Assembly (NCBI RefSeq): GCF_010728925.1
Contig: NZ_AP022608.1
Span: 434,001-498,000, forward strand
Source of the DNA: Mycolicibacterium gadium
Lineage (GTDB): Bacteria; Actinomycetota; Actinomycetes; Mycobacteriales; Mycobacteriaceae
Direction: 5' to 3'
DNA length: 64,000 bases
In this document: positions 30,869 through 41,894 of the stretch, piece by piece
How the letters are laid out: the number at the start of each line of letters is the position of its first letter
Position numbering within the stretch: the stretch's first letter is position 1
Made by a program: the position numbers and the translations under genes
The notes under the pieces: generated by a model
The model's database searches: none
What the model was told of the DNA's origin: nothing
What the model saw: the letters and a program-made list of their open reading frames with translations, nothing else

Positions 30869-31774
30869 GTGACACGCGCAGGTCGGCGTAAGTTTTCGAC
30901 CGTGCGCGCGACGTTCGACCTCGACTTCGGCATTCCACACAGCCGAATACCGCTGGTGTTCTGCCTGGTCGCGTTCATTCTCACGTTCTTCGTGACGCGC
31001 ACGATCGTGCGGTACATCCGCAGCCATGCCGACTCCGACGCGCCCCGCAAGTGGTGGCAGCCGCGCAACATTTCTGCAGGCGGCGGACTGCACATCCACC
31101 ACGTGGTTATCGGTGTGATACTCGTCATGATCTCCGGTGTGTCGATGGTGACTTTGGCGGTCAACGGGGGAGTACCCGAATTCACGGTCGCGGCAACCTT
31201 TTTCGGAATCGGAGCTGCGCTGGTGCTCGATGAGTTCGCGCTGATCCTGCACTTGCAGGACGTGTATTGGGCCGAGGACGGGCGAACTTCGGTCGACGCG
31301 GTGTTCGCTGCCGTCGCCGTTGCGGGACTGCTCGTCCTGGGGTTCAACCCGCTGTCTTTCTTCGATATCGGTATCTGGCGCAACGACCACTCGGTCGAGG
31401 CGAGGGCCAGCGTGATCGCCCTTGCGGTGCTCACGCTGGTGCTCGCGGTCGTCGTCCTGCTCAAGGGGAAGGTCTGGACCGGTTTGGTGGGGATGTTCAT
31501 CACCCCGCTGCTCTTCATCGGGGCGATCCGGCTGTCCCGCCCACACGCGCCGTGGGCCCGCTGGCGATACGGCGACCACCCCAGGAAGATGCATCGCGCG
31601 CTGGAGCGCGAACGCCGGCTGCGACGACCGGTCGTGCAGGCCAAGCTGTGGCTGCAACACGTGATCGCGGGCGAGCCGCGCTTCCCGGAAGACGCCGAAG
31701 TGAACCAGGAACTCGACCGTGAGATCCGCGCCGCCCCGGCGCCGCGGGCGGCGACGGGAGTGCCAGGGGCGTGA
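30869..31774 (+). CDS. Multi-pass membrane protein, conserved in mycobacteria
   Basis: About 301 residues of unknown function. Six or so hydrophobic segments: around IPLVFCLVAFILTFFV, HIHHVVIGVILVMISG, FFGIGAALVLDEFALIL, VAVAGLLVLGFNPLSFF, VIALAVLTLVLAVVVLL and MFITPLLFIGAIRL, with a basic C-terminal tail. HIHHVVIG and LDEFALILH carry conserved-looking His, Asp and Glu in membrane regions. GTG 30869 has GGAGGG ten bases before; GTG 30902 is an alternative. The stop overlaps the exoribonuclease GTG, so they are coupled. Counterpart of Rv2180c. Confidence 0.8.
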   Translation: MTRAGRRKFSTVRATFDLDFGIPHSRIPLVFCLVAFILTFFVTRTIVRYIRSHADSDAPRKWWQPRNISAGGGLHIHHVVIGVILVMISGVSMVTLAVNGGVPEFTVAATFFGIGAALVLDEFALILHLQDVYWAEDGRTSVDAVFAAVAVAGLLVLGFNPLSFFDIGIWRNDHSVEARASVIALAVLTLVLAVVVLLKGKVWTGLVGMFITPLLFIGAIRLSRPHAPWARWRYGDHPRKMHRALERERRLRRPVVQAKLWLQHVIAGEPRFPEDAEVNQELDREIRAAPAPRAATGVPGA

Positions 31775-32268
31775 GGTACTTCTATGACACCGAGTTCATC
31801 GACAACGGCCGGACGATCGAGCTGATCTCCATTGGCGTCGCGGCCGAGGATGGTCGCGAATACTACGGTATTTCAACGGAATTCAACCCGGAACGGGCGG
31901 GCAGCTGGGTGCGTAGGAACGTGCTGCCCAAACTCCCTTCGCCGTCGTCGCAGCTATGGCGCTCGCGTCGGCAGATCCGCTCGGAGCTGGAAGATTTCTT
32001 CGGCGTCGACGGTGACGAGCCGATCGAACTGTGGGCGTGGGTCGGGGCTTACGACCACGTCGTGCTGTGTCAGTTGTGGGGCCCGATGACCGATCTGCCG
32101 CCTGCGATTCCTCGATTCACCCGGGAGTTGCGGCAGTTCTGGGAGGAGAGGGGATCGCCCCGGATGCCGCCGCGACCACGCGACGCCCACGACGCCCTGG
32201 TCGACGCGCGTCACAACCTGTTGCGCTTCCAGTTGATGACGACCGGCGAAGTGCCAGTCCAGCGGTGA
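31771..32268 (+). CDS. RNase AS-type 3'-5' exoribonuclease
   Basis: 165 residues with a DEDD-type exonuclease fold. MRYFYDTEFIDNG supplies the first acidic pair (D6, E8), LWAWVGAYDHVVL the third acidic region, and RDAHDALVDARHNL the final His/Asp. The sequence follows M. tuberculosis Rv2179c, characterised as a 3' exoribonuclease preferring A-rich ends. The GTG start overlaps the upstream stop as GTGA. aroG follows after 33 bases but appears to have its own promoter. Confidence 0.88.
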   Translation: MRYFYDTEFIDNGRTIELISIGVAAEDGREYYGISTEFNPERAGSWVRRNVLPKLPSPSSQLWRSRRQIRSELEDFFGVDGDEPIELWAWVGAYDHVVLCQLWGPMTDLPPAIPRFTRELRQFWEERGSPRMPPRPRDAHDALVDARHNLLRFQLMTTGEVPVQR

Positions 32269-32289
32269 AAACCGGTATCGGCGTCCAGT

Positions 32290-32295
32290 TACCAT
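32290..32295 (+). promoter_or_regulatory. Putative -10 element of a leaderless aroG transcript
   Basis: TACCAT (TANNNT) lies six bases before the aroG GTG at 32302, which has no SD. Inference from geometry. Confidence 0.45.
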
Positions 32296-32298
32296 TGA

Positions 32299-33690
<1,392 letters not shown>

Positions 33691-34863
33691 CTACAGCAAC
33701 GCACCGATATTGCTGCCGACCGTCCACGAGCCCGCGGCCACCAGCCCGGTCAGCGTGATGACGGCGATCACCCAGAACAGCAGCACGCGCTTGGAGCGTT
33801 GCCGCGCCCAGTAGAACTCGTCGAGGTCGACACCGGCGTGGTGTCCTGACACTGGCTGATATTCGGGCTCTTGGGGTGGGATGTTGCCGAGAATGAGCTC
33901 ACGGGTGTGTTGGGGCGCGGGCCGGGGTTTGCCGGCGGTGACGACGGTGGTCGCCGCAGCGTGCTGAGCCGAAATGCTCGGCGCAGGCACGCGGAAGGGG
34001 GGCAGGCCGAGGTCGTCGACGATCTCGGCGAGATCATCGGCCATGTCCCCGGCGTCCGTGTAGCGCCGCTGCGGATCGCGGGCGGTGGCGTGCAGCACGA
34101 GTTCGTCGAATTGTGCTGGTACGCCGGCAATCACCGTTCCCGGCGCGGGTACATCGTGATCCATCCGCTGGTATGCGACCGTGAGCGCATTGTCACCGGT
34201 GAACGGTGTGACGCCGGTGAGCAGCTCGTAGGCCAGGATGCCGACCGAGTACACATCGCTGCGGGGATCGGCGTCACCGGTGCCGGCCTGTTCGGGTGAC
34301 AGGTAGGCAGCGGTGCCCAGAATGACGCTGGTGGAGGTGATCTTGGCTTCGGCGACCGCGCGAACCAGACCGAAGTCGGCGATCTTGACCTCGCCGTCGT
34401 CGGAGATCAACACGTTCTCGGGCTTGATGTCGCGATGCACCAGACCGGCTGCGTGCGCGACCGCCAACCCGCCGAGTACCGGTTTGAGCACCGCGGCGAC
34501 GGCATGCGGGGGCATCGGTCCGCGCTCGCGCAGCAGCTCTCGCAGGGTGCCGCCCTCGACGAGCTCCATGACGAGATAAGGAGCCTGCCTGCCGGGAATT
34601 CCAGCGCCCTGGTCGTAGACGGCGACGAGGCCGGGATCCTTGAGCCGGGCCACCGCGCGCGCCTCGCGCTGAAAACGCGTGAGGAACTGTTGGTCGCCCG
34701 CGTAGCGGGATTCCATGACCTTGAGCGCCACCGGACGGTCGAGACGAAGGTCCAGGCCGCGGTACACGGAGCTCGTGCCACCGGTGGCGATCATGTTGTC
34801 GACGCGGTACCGACCGTCCAGCACGGTCCCGACGAGCGGCGCCGACTGCCGGTGGGTCTCCAC
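33691..34863 (-). CDS. pknL: Membrane-anchored Ser/Thr protein kinase PknL
   Basis: 390 residues from the GTG at 34863. The kinase domain (about 17-275) has the ATP loop IATGGTSSVYRG, the lysine K48 in PVALKVME, catalytic D145 in HRDIKPENV, DFG at 163-165 and LSPEQ. A juxtamembrane linker leads to one helix (LLFWVIAVITLTGLVAAGSW) and only a few outside residues, so there is no sensor domain. The GTG is seven bases after TAACAT, which favours it over the ATG nine bases earlier that overlaps this -10. Divergent from a DNA-binding protein known in M. tuberculosis as a PknL substrate. Confidence 0.93.
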   Translation of the reverse strand: METHRQSAPLVGTVLDGRYRVDNMIATGGTSSVYRGLDLRLDRPVALKVMESRYAGDQQFLTRFQREARAVARLKDPGLVAVYDQGAGIPGRQAPYLVMELVEGGTLRELLRERGPMPPHAVAAVLKPVLGGLAVAHAAGLVHRDIKPENVLISDDGEVKIADFGLVRAVAEAKITSTSVILGTAAYLSPEQAGTGDADPRSDVYSVGILAYELLTGVTPFTGDNALTVAYQRMDHDVPAPGTVIAGVPAQFDELVLHATARDPQRRYTDAGDMADDLAEIVDDLGLPPFRVPAPSISAQHAAATTVVTAGKPRPAPQHTRELILGNIPPQEPEYQPVSGHHAGVDLDEFYWARQRSKRVLLFWVIAVITLTGLVAAGSWTVGSNIGALL

Positions 34864-34870
34864 GAAACAC

Positions 34871-34901
34871 ATGTTACGAGTCGGCCCCCTCGACTTAGAC
34901 T
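34871..34901. promoter_or_regulatory. Back-to-back leaderless promoters between pknL and the DNA-binding gene
   Basis: Minus-strand TAACAT (34871-34876) is seven bases before the pknL GTG; plus-strand TAGACT (34896-34901) is seven bases before the GTG at 34909. With +1 at each start codon only 45 bases separate the two starts, so the -35 zone of each promoter lies on the -10 of the other. Inference from positions. Confidence 0.5.
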
Positions 34902-34908
34902 CGATGGG

Positions 34909-35313
34909 GTGAGCAGCATTCCGGCCGCCGACGATGTCCTTGACCCCGGCGAGGCCGTCTACGACCTGCCCGCCGTCGCCGATCTGCTCGGTGTTCCGGT
35001 GACCAAGGTGCAGCAGCATTTGAGGGAGGGACACCTCATCGGCGTACGTCGCAACGGCGCGGTGGTGGTGCCGAAGATATTCTTCGACGACACCGGTCAC
35101 GTCGTGAAGAGCCTGCACGGGTTACTTGTCCTGCTGCACGACGGCGGCTACCGCGAGACCGAGATCGTGCGCTGGCTGTTCACCCCGGACTCGTCGCTCA
35201 CGATCCGCAGGGACGGGGCGGCCGACAAGCAGGCCAATGCCCGGCCGGTTGACGCGTTGCACTCGCACCAGGCCCGTGAGGTGGTGCGTCGAGCCCAGGC
35301 GCTAGCTTATTGA
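34909..35313 (+). CDS. Helix-turn-helix DNA-binding protein (Rv2175c type)
   Basis: 134 residues. The N-terminal half contains a winged HTH: AVYDLPAVADLLGVPVTKVQQHLREGHL reads as a MerR/excisionase-like helix-turn-helix, followed by a wing (VRRNGAVVVPKIFF). The C-terminal helical region carries WLFTPDSSL. In M. tuberculosis the counterpart binds DNA and is phosphorylated by PknL near its N-terminus; here the first residues SSIPAADDV offer serines. GTG 34909 is chosen because of the -10 spacing; the longer open frame is antisense to pknL. It overlaps the mptA stop by 12 bases. Confidence 0.88.
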   Translation: MSSIPAADDVLDPGEAVYDLPAVADLLGVPVTKVQQHLREGHLIGVRRNGAVVVPKIFFDDTGHVVKSLHGLLVLLHDGGYRETEIVRWLFTPDSSLTIRRDGAADKQANARPVDALHSHQAREVVRRAQALAY

Positions 35314-36834
35314 CGGCTCGGCGGGTCGTGCCGTACTGACCGCCGGCGTTTTGTAGAGCGAGTACCACGCGCCCGCCGCACAAGCTGTGGCCAGCAGCAC
35401 GTGCGGCCACGAGTACATGCCGTGCGCTCCGTCGGGTTTCCAGATCACCGTGATCCAGGTGGACAAGCCCGCGATGATCGCGATCGACCGCCTACTCTGT
35501 GTCAGAGCTGAGATTACCGCCAGCGGCCAGGTGTAGTACCAGGGCAGCGCGGCGGGCACGAACAGCACCACGACGGCCATCACCAGGGCGATACCGACCA
35601 GCGCCTCGCGGTCGGTGTGACGAAACCTCCACCACAGCAATGGAAGTGAGATCGCGATGATGGCGATGCCGATGATCCGGGCGACGTCGAGCACGGCGTA
35701 GAAGTTCACCTGCATGAAGATGCTGCCGATGACGTTGATCAGGTTGGCCGCTGCGGTCGGCAGTGTCAGCCAGTTGATGATCTTCACCGAACCCGCGAGT
35801 GCTGTCAGCCAGCCCAGGCCGACGCCGGCGGCCAGCGACAACACCGCGAACACCGCGACGAACACGAGTGCCGAGGCGACGGTCGCCGCCGTGAACGACT
35901 TGGCGGGTCCATAGCCGCGCCGGTGCCGCAGGTCCCGTGCCCACACCCACACCATGAACGGAAGGGCAAGGCCCGCAGTGGCTTTCACGGCGACCGCGAC
36001 GGCAATCAGGCTTACCCCCCAGAAGTGGTGGCCGCTGAAGGTGAGCGCGATCGCGGCCATCATCAGCCCGACCATCAGCATCTCGTTGTGTACGCCACCC
36101 ATCAGATGGATGATCACCAGCGGGTTCAGCACGCATATCCACAGTGCTGCAGCGCCGTCGGCGCCGACGTGCCGGGCCACCCGCGGCGCCGCCCAGATCA
36201 ACAGCGCCAAACCGGGCAACATGCACAGCCGCAGCAGCATCGTGCCCGCGACCACGTCCTCGCCGACCACCAGGGTCACGAACTTTGCCACCAGGATGAA
36301 GGCGGGTCCGTAGGGTGCCGTTGTGGTCGTCCAGATGGGACTGACGTTCTCCAGCAACGAGTTCGGGTTCTCGATAGGCCCGACGACGTACGGGTCGAAT
36401 CCGTCGCGCAGGAGTGCGCCCTGCGCCAGATACGAATACGTGTCGCGGCTGAACACCGGGACGCTCAACAGCAGCGGAGCCAGCCAGAACGCCGTCGTCG
36501 CGACCATGGTGTACTCGGTCGCGGTGCGGTCGATCACGCTGCGGCCCAACCGCAGCCAGGCCAACAGCATCAAGGCCACGCCGACCCACAGCAGCACCGA
36601 TGACAGCACCAGGCCGTGACCGAAACGCAGCCATGACAGGTGCAGCGATTCCAGCAGGGGATCGTGCAGGCGCGTGCTGCCCGCGCCGAGTCCGCCCGCG
36701 GCGATCAGCACGGCGCCAAGTGCGCCGAGCCGCGCGGGTTTCGCCTCCGGCGACGTCGCGAACGCGACGAATCGCGAAATGCCTCGCCCGATGGCGGATG
36801 TGTCCGACGGCGCCGCCGGTGACGAAGATGTCAT
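35302..36834 (-). CDS. mptA: Alpha-(1-6)-mannopyranosyltransferase A
   Basis: Polyprenyl-phosphomannose-dependent GT-C enzyme that extends the alpha-1,6 mannan core of LM and LAM in the periplasm. 510 residues, about 13 membrane helices. The first periplasmic loop carries SRDTYSYLAQGALLRDGFDP, with the acidic catalytic motif; WTTTTAPYGPAF and HLMGGVHNEMLMVG are further family features. ATG 36834 gives MTSSSPAAPS; the upstream open frame runs into idsA2 antisense. It lies two bases after the idsA2 stop, so the two are co-transcribed. Confidence 0.9.
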   Translation of the reverse strand: MTSSSPAAPSDTSAIGRGISRFVAFATSPEAKPARLGALGAVLIAAGGLGAGSTRLHDPLLESLHLSWLRFGHGLVLSSVLLWVGVALMLLAWLRLGRSVIDRTATEYTMVATTAFWLAPLLLSVPVFSRDTYSYLAQGALLRDGFDPYVVGPIENPNSLLENVSPIWTTTTAPYGPAFILVAKFVTLVVGEDVVAGTMLLRLCMLPGLALLIWAAPRVARHVGADGAAALWICVLNPLVIIHLMGGVHNEMLMVGLMMAAIALTFSGHHFWGVSLIAVAVAVKATAGLALPFMVWVWARDLRHRRGYGPAKSFTAATVASALVFVAVFAVLSLAAGVGLGWLTALAGSVKIINWLTLPTAAANLINVIGSIFMQVNFYAVLDVARIIGIAIIAISLPLLWWRFRHTDREALVGIALVMAVVVLFVPAALPWYYTWPLAVISALTQSRRSIAIIAGLSTWITVIWKPDGAHGMYSWPHVLLATACAAGAWYSLYKTPAVSTARPAEPSIS

Positions 36835-36836
36835 TG

Positions 36837-38006
<1,170 letters not shown>

Positions 38007-38019
38007 TCAGAGCGGGGTG

Positions 38020-38709
38020 TCAAGGGGACTCGGTGCGGCGCTCGCCGACGCGGGGCGATTGGTCGCGGTTGTAGTAGGCGAGTCCGCCGATGATCCCGGC
38101 AACCAGGAATGAGCCCACGGCGAGCCAGATCGCCGCGCCGGTGAACGAACGGGCGCTCGGGTCGGTATAGCGGGCCTGGGCGTTCATCGTGCTGACGACA
38201 CCGGGTCGCAGTTTCCACTCGACGATCTCGGCGGACACCTGAGTCCCGTTGGTCGAGGTGACCTCGCCGGGGAAAGACACCGAAAGCGAGACGTCGGCCT
38301 CGGAGTCGCTCAGTGAGGTGAGGTCGACGCGGCCCTCGAGAATCACCAGGTCGCCGGCGCGTCGTAGCGCGATGTCCACCCCGGCGGCGTCGCGGTTCAT
38401 GTTGGCCAGCTGGGGGAGTTCGGCGAAGGTGAGGTCCGAGAACACCGCTTGAGATCCGACGTAGTCGTCGCGGCTGTACTCGGAGACCGCCACCTTGTTG
38501 GCGAATGTCAGATTGTTGAGGAGTTGAGGGCCCTTGTCGTCGTCGTTGCGCGGCTTGGCCGCGGCAACGATCTGTCCCGACACCCTGTCGTCGGGCGACA
38601 CCGTCATCGACGCCCTGATCCGAACGCATCCGACGAGTGCCGGAAGGGCGATCAGGATCAGCAACATCACGGCGAGCAGCCGACGTTTCCGAGAATGCTG
38701 GGCGCGCAC
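38020..38709 (-). CDS. lppM: Lipoprotein LppM
   Basis: 229 residues. A basic start (RKRR) and hydrophobic segment end in the lipobox PALVGC, with lipid attachment expected at C28. The beta-rich domain (about 30-185) matches the LppM fold, and a second hydrophobic helix near the C-terminus (AAIWLAVGSFLVAGIIGGLAY) gives an additional anchor. M. tuberculosis LppM (Rv2171) has been linked to phagosome interaction and binds PIM-like glycolipids. GTG 38709 gives the right length. It stands 49 bases after the GNAT gene. Confidence 0.88.
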   Translation of the reverse strand: MRAQHSRKRRLLAVMLLILIALPALVGCVRIRASMTVSPDDRVSGQIVAAAKPRNDDDKGPQLLNNLTFANKVAVSEYSRDDYVGSQAVFSDLTFAELPQLANMNRDAAGVDIALRRAGDLVILEGRVDLTSLSDSEADVSLSVSFPGEVTSTNGTQVSAEIVEWKLRPGVVSTMNAQARYTDPSARSFTGAAIWLAVGSFLVAGIIGGLAYYNRDQSPRVGERRTESP

Positions 38710-38758
38710 GTGGTCATCGTGCCAGACCGGAGCAGTTCGGCGAGGGGGGAGAGAGGTA

Positions 38759-39439
38759 TCAGAGCGGTAACGCCCGCCCCAGGATGGCAAACGCGCGCGG
38801 ATCGCCGGCGAAGTGGTAACCCCGGATGATGTCGGCGAAGCCGAGGCGACGGTAGAGCCGCCAGGCCCGGTTCGCTTCGCCGTTGATCTCGGGCGTCGAC
38901 AGCAGAACCTGTGATTCGGCACGATCGGCGAGCAGCCGGCGGGCGAGCGCCTCCCCGAGTCCGCGCCCCTGCGCGCGGGGATGAATGTGCAATTCGGTCA
39001 GCTCGAAGTAGCTCGACATCAGCTCGGCGATGCGGGCCGGGTCGGCGCCTACCCGGTGCAGGCCGGCGACCACTTGCTGCTGCCACCATTGGTCCGGCGC
39101 GCCGCAATAGCCGTACGCGATGCCGAGCAGCGACGCCGACGCCAGTTCCGGGGCTGAAGGCGGAGTCGCGTCGGGTCCGTCGAGGTCGGACGCCTCGACG
39201 GCGGCGACCGCCTTCCACCCACCCCGCTGCGTGTGCTCGAGCCACATCGATGCGCGTTGGTCTTCGGTGCCACGCGGATAGCGCATGGCGTCGACGTACA
39301 CGGCGAGCGCGTCACCGAGCCGCCGTTGCATATCGCTCGGCGACAGATCGATCAGAAACGTCGCCAACTTGCTCCTGTCCTCAGACCAACTCGTGCGGTC
39401 ACGTGCCCCCATTATCGAACCGAGCGAGCTGTCGCTCAC
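38759..39439 (-). CDS. GNAT-family N-acetyltransferase
   Basis: Up to 226 residues. The acetyl-CoA loop is in HIHPRAQGRGLGEALARRLL (R-x-x-G-x-G/A), preceded by the strand SYFELTELHI; the C-terminal RAWRLYRRLGFADIIRGYHF is typical. The N-terminal 60 residues (MQRRLGDALAVYVDAMRYP) form a helical cap. Start uncertain: GTG 39439 or ATG 39412, neither with a clear SD. Counterpart of Rv2170. Substrate unknown from sequence. Confidence 0.85.
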   Translation of the reverse strand: MSDSSLGSIMGARDRTSWSEDRSKLATFLIDLSPSDMQRRLGDALAVYVDAMRYPRGTEDQRASMWLEHTQRGGWKAVAAVEASDLDGPDATPPSAPELASASLLGIAYGYCGAPDQWWQQQVVAGLHRVGADPARIAELMSSYFELTELHIHPRAQGRGLGEALARRLLADRAESQVLLSTPEINGEANRAWRLYRRLGFADIIRGYHFAGDPRAFAILGRALPL

Positions 39440-39597
39440 CGGCGGCGGTGCACGTCATACAATCGACCGTCGAACAAGGTGGTACGGCTCAGACTGACCT
39501 CGTATCATGACTGTTAGGCGTCCGTGAATGCGGGCGGACATCAGTTTGAACGATTGAGACCGGTCGCATCGGCTCCTGGGCCCCGAGGGAGGGACGA

Positions 39598-40008
39598 ATG
39601 CCACTCTCCGATCATGAGCAGCGCATGCTCGATCAGATCGAGAGCGCGCTGTATGCCGAGGACCCGAAGTTCGCTTCGAGCGTTCGCGGTGGGACGCTCC
39701 GCGCGCCGTCCACCCGCCGTCGACTTCAGGGTGCAGCGCTTTTCGTGGCCGGACTGGCGATGCTGGTGGCGGGTATCGCGATCCCCGCCACTCGGATCGG
39801 CGACTTCGCGATTCTGTCCGTGATCGGTTTCATCGTCATGTTCGGCGGCGTGGTCTTCGCGATCACGGGCCCGCGCGTGGCAGGTGGCGGCCGTGACCGT
39901 GCGGCCACCGACCAGGTCGGACAGCAGCGGCAGAAGCGCGCCAAAGGCTCCGGCGGTTCGTTCACCAGTCGTATGGAGGATCGGTTCCGCCGTCGTTTCG
40001 ACGAGTAG
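39598..40008 (+). CDS. DUF3040 membrane protein
   Basis: 136 residues. It starts MPLSDHEQRMLDQIE, the DUF3040 hallmark, then RLQGAALFVAGLAMLVAGI and FAILSVIGFIVMFGGVVFAI form a two-helix hairpin, followed by a basic Gly/Arg-rich tail. SD GAGGGAGG precedes the ATG. It is a stand-alone gene closed by a classical terminator, upstream of mraZ. Counterpart of Rv2169c. No function is established. Confidence 0.85.
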   Translation: MPLSDHEQRMLDQIESALYAEDPKFASSVRGGTLRAPSTRRRLQGAALFVAGLAMLVAGIAIPATRIGDFAILSVIGFIVMFGGVVFAITGPRVAGGGRDRAATDQVGQQRQKRAKGSGGSFTSRMEDRFRRRFDE

Positions 40009-40026
40009 CACCACGTCCCGACCCCA

Positions 40027-40057
40027 GGGGTAGCCCACACCGGGTTACCCCTTTTTT
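40027..40057 (+). terminator. Canonical intrinsic terminator after the DUF3040 gene
   Basis: GGGGTAGCCC and GGGTTACCCC pair as a 10-bp stem (one G-T) around ACACC, directly followed by six Ts. Such a textbook hairpin plus U-tract is unusual in mycobacteria. It isolates the dcw operon from upstream transcription. Confidence 0.85.
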
Positions 40058-40232
40058 GTGGGCATGGCCGAGTCAGCTGCTGGGTTGCTGCCCCACCGCG
40101 CCCCACCGATTTGTTCTTGCCCCTCTAGCTGCGGTTTTACCAGCCCGGACAGCTCCCGATGTCGAACGAGGGTGTGGAAATGTCACCGATGTCCCTGCTA
40201 GGTGGGGACGCGCGAACAAATCTTGGTATCAA

Positions 40233-40272
40233 ATGGAGTGATGTGGGGGATTGTGGGGTAAAGTGGCGGCAA
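40233..40272 (+). promoter_or_regulatory. MraZ operator: four direct repeats with 10-bp period
   Basis: GTGGGG at 40243 and 40253, GTGGCG at 40263 and a weaker ATGGAG at 40233 recur every ten bases, giving TGGG-type boxes with 5-6-base spacers like the sites bound by MraZ in other bacteria. TAAAGT (40259-40264) inside the array fits a -10, so MraZ binding would block its own promoter. The last repeat ends about 40 bases before the mraZ start. Confidence 0.75.
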
Positions 40273-40312
40273 CGGAGCGACCGGGGCTCCGGACGGCGCG
40301 GGAGGTGGCGAG

Positions 40313-40744
40313 ATGTTTCTCGGCACCTACACGCCGAAGCTCGACGACAAGGGGCGGCTCACACTGCCCGCCAAGTTCCGCGACGCGCTGGCAGGAGGGT
40401 TGATGGTCACCAAAGGCCAAGATCACAGCCTCGCCGTGTACCCGCGCGCAGAGTTCGAAAAGCTGGCACGACGGGCGTCGCAGGCGTCTCGGAGCAATCC
40501 GGAGGCTCGGGCATTTCTGCGCAACCTGGCCGCGGCCACCGACGAACAGCACCCCGACTCACAAGGCCGGATCACCTTGTCGGCCGATCATCGTCGCTAC
40601 GCCAACCTGTCGAAGGACTGCGTGGTGATCGGATCGGTTGACTACCTGGAGATCTGGGATTCGGCGGCGTGGCAGGAATACCAGCAGACGCACGAAGAGA
40701 ACTTCTCCGCGGCCACAGATGAAGCTCTGCACGACATCATCTGA
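40313..40744 (+). CDS. mraZ: Transcriptional regulator MraZ
   Basis: 143 residues with two AbrB-like swapped-hairpin half-domains, each with the DNA-binding signature: [16 protein letters not shown] (about 10-25) and [16 protein letters not shown] (about 82-97). MraZ forms a ring oligomer and represses the dcw promoter. SD GGGAGGTGG lies just before the ATG, and a repeat operator lies immediately upstream, implying autoregulation of the whole cluster. First gene of the dcw operon. Confidence 0.95.
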   Translation: MFLGTYTPKLDDKGRLTLPAKFRDALAGGLMVTKGQDHSLAVYPRAEFEKLARRASQASRSNPEARAFLRNLAAATDEQHPDSQGRITLSADHRRYANLSKDCVVIGSVDYLEIWDSAAWQEYQQTHEENFSAATDEALHDII

Positions 40745-40889
40745 TGCGGGACTCGACCGGCTCGGTGCCCATGCATCGTGGCCTCTGTCCGACCCGGCCC
40801 TGGCGTACTTCCCCGACGCCAGGTCCGCACCCTCGGACAGGGACCTCGATGCACGGGTCTTCACCGGTGGCCTACCTGGAGGTTGGGCG

Positions 40890-41894
40890 ATGCCTGACGA
40901 AATCAACGTTCCCGATCACGGGCACGTCCCGGTCCTCCTCGACCGCTGCGTCGAACTCCTCGCCCCGGCGCTGACCCGCAACGCCGCCGACGGCAGCGGC
41001 GCCGTGCTCATCGATGCGACGCTCGGCGCAGGTGGCCATGCCGAGCGATTTCTCACCGAGTTCCCCGCTCTGCGGCTCATCGGGCTGGACCGCGATCCCA
41101 ATGCCCTCTGGATCGCCGGCGAGCGGCTGTCCGCTTTTGGCGACCGGGTGCTGCTGGTGCGTACCCGCTACGACGGGATCGAAGGCGCACTCGAGCAGTC
41201 CGGTGACTGGGCACGCGGCGGCGAATTCGCAGTGGCCGGCATCCTCTTCGACCTCGGGGTCTCCTCGATGCAGCTGGACCGCACCGAACGTGGCTTCTCC
41301 TACGCCGTGGACGCACCGCTGGACATGAGGATGGACCCCGACGCGCCGCTGACCGCGGCGGAGGTCGTCAACACCTACGACCAGCGCACGCTGGCGCGGC
41401 TGCTGCGTGAGTTCGGCGAGGAGCGGTTCGCCAACCGGATCGCCTCGCAGATCGCGCGAAGGCGCGCCATCCGGCCGTTCTCGACCACCGCCGAGCTGGT
41501 CGAGCTGCTGTACCAGGCGATACCCGCACCCGCCCGCCGCACCGGCGGACACCCCGCGAAGCGGACGTTCCAGGCGCTGCGCATCGCCGTCAACGGAGAA
41601 CTGGACTCGCTGCGCACCGCGCTGCCCGCCGCCCTCGACGCGCTGACGCCCGGCGGACGGATCGTGGTGATGGCCTACCAGTCCCTGGAGGACCGCATCG
41701 TGAAGAACCAATTCTCGGCGGCCACGGCATCCAGGACACCGCAAGACCTGCCGGTCGAATTGCCCGGTCATGAACCGGAATTCGTCGCCTTGACCCGTGG
41801 CGCCGAGCGTGCGGGGAACGAAGAGATCGCAATCAACCCACGTAGCGCAAGTGTGCGGCTACGGGCGCTGGAAAAGGTGGGGGAGCCACGATGA
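40890..41894 (+). CDS. rsmH: 16S rRNA (cytosine1402-N4)-methyltransferase
   Basis: Methylates C1402 of 16S rRNA using SAM. 334 residues from the ATG at 40890, which has an ideal SD (GGAGG, seven bases). [13 protein letters not shown], the SAM motif [33 protein letters not shown] and [18 protein letters not shown] are diagnostic. The same frame stays open upstream through mraZ and encodes [20 protein letters not shown] just before, resembling the annotated N-terminus of M. tuberculosis RsmH, so a longer form (for example from ATG 40719) is possible. It overlaps the ftsL-like start. Confidence 0.93.
   Translation: MPDEINVPDHGHVPVLLDRCVELLAPALTRNAADGSGAVLIDATLGAGGHAERFLTEFPALRLIGLDRDPNALWIAGERLSAFGDRVLLVRTRYDGIEGALEQSGDWARGGEFAVAGILFDLGVSSMQLDRTERGFSYAVDAPLDMRMDPDAPLTAAEVVNTYDQRTLARLLREFGEERFANRIASQIARRRAIRPFSTTAELVELLYQAIPAPARRTGGHPAKRTFQALRIAVNGELDSLRTALPAALDALTPGGRIVVMAYQSLEDRIVKNQFSAATASRTPQDLPVELPGHEPEFVALTRGAERAGNEEIAINPRSASVRLRALEKVGEPR

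Larger units (their letters stand above)
40009..40312 (+). other. Intergenic region before mraZ (304 bases)
   Basis: No gene of its own is evident. In order it contains the intrinsic terminator of the DUF3040 gene (40027-40057), about 170 bases with no recognisable feature, the direct-repeat MraZ operator and probable promoter (40233-40272), and the mraZ leader with SD GGGAGGTGG. The M. tuberculosis insertion sequence I recall near this junction is absent. Confidence 0.7.
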
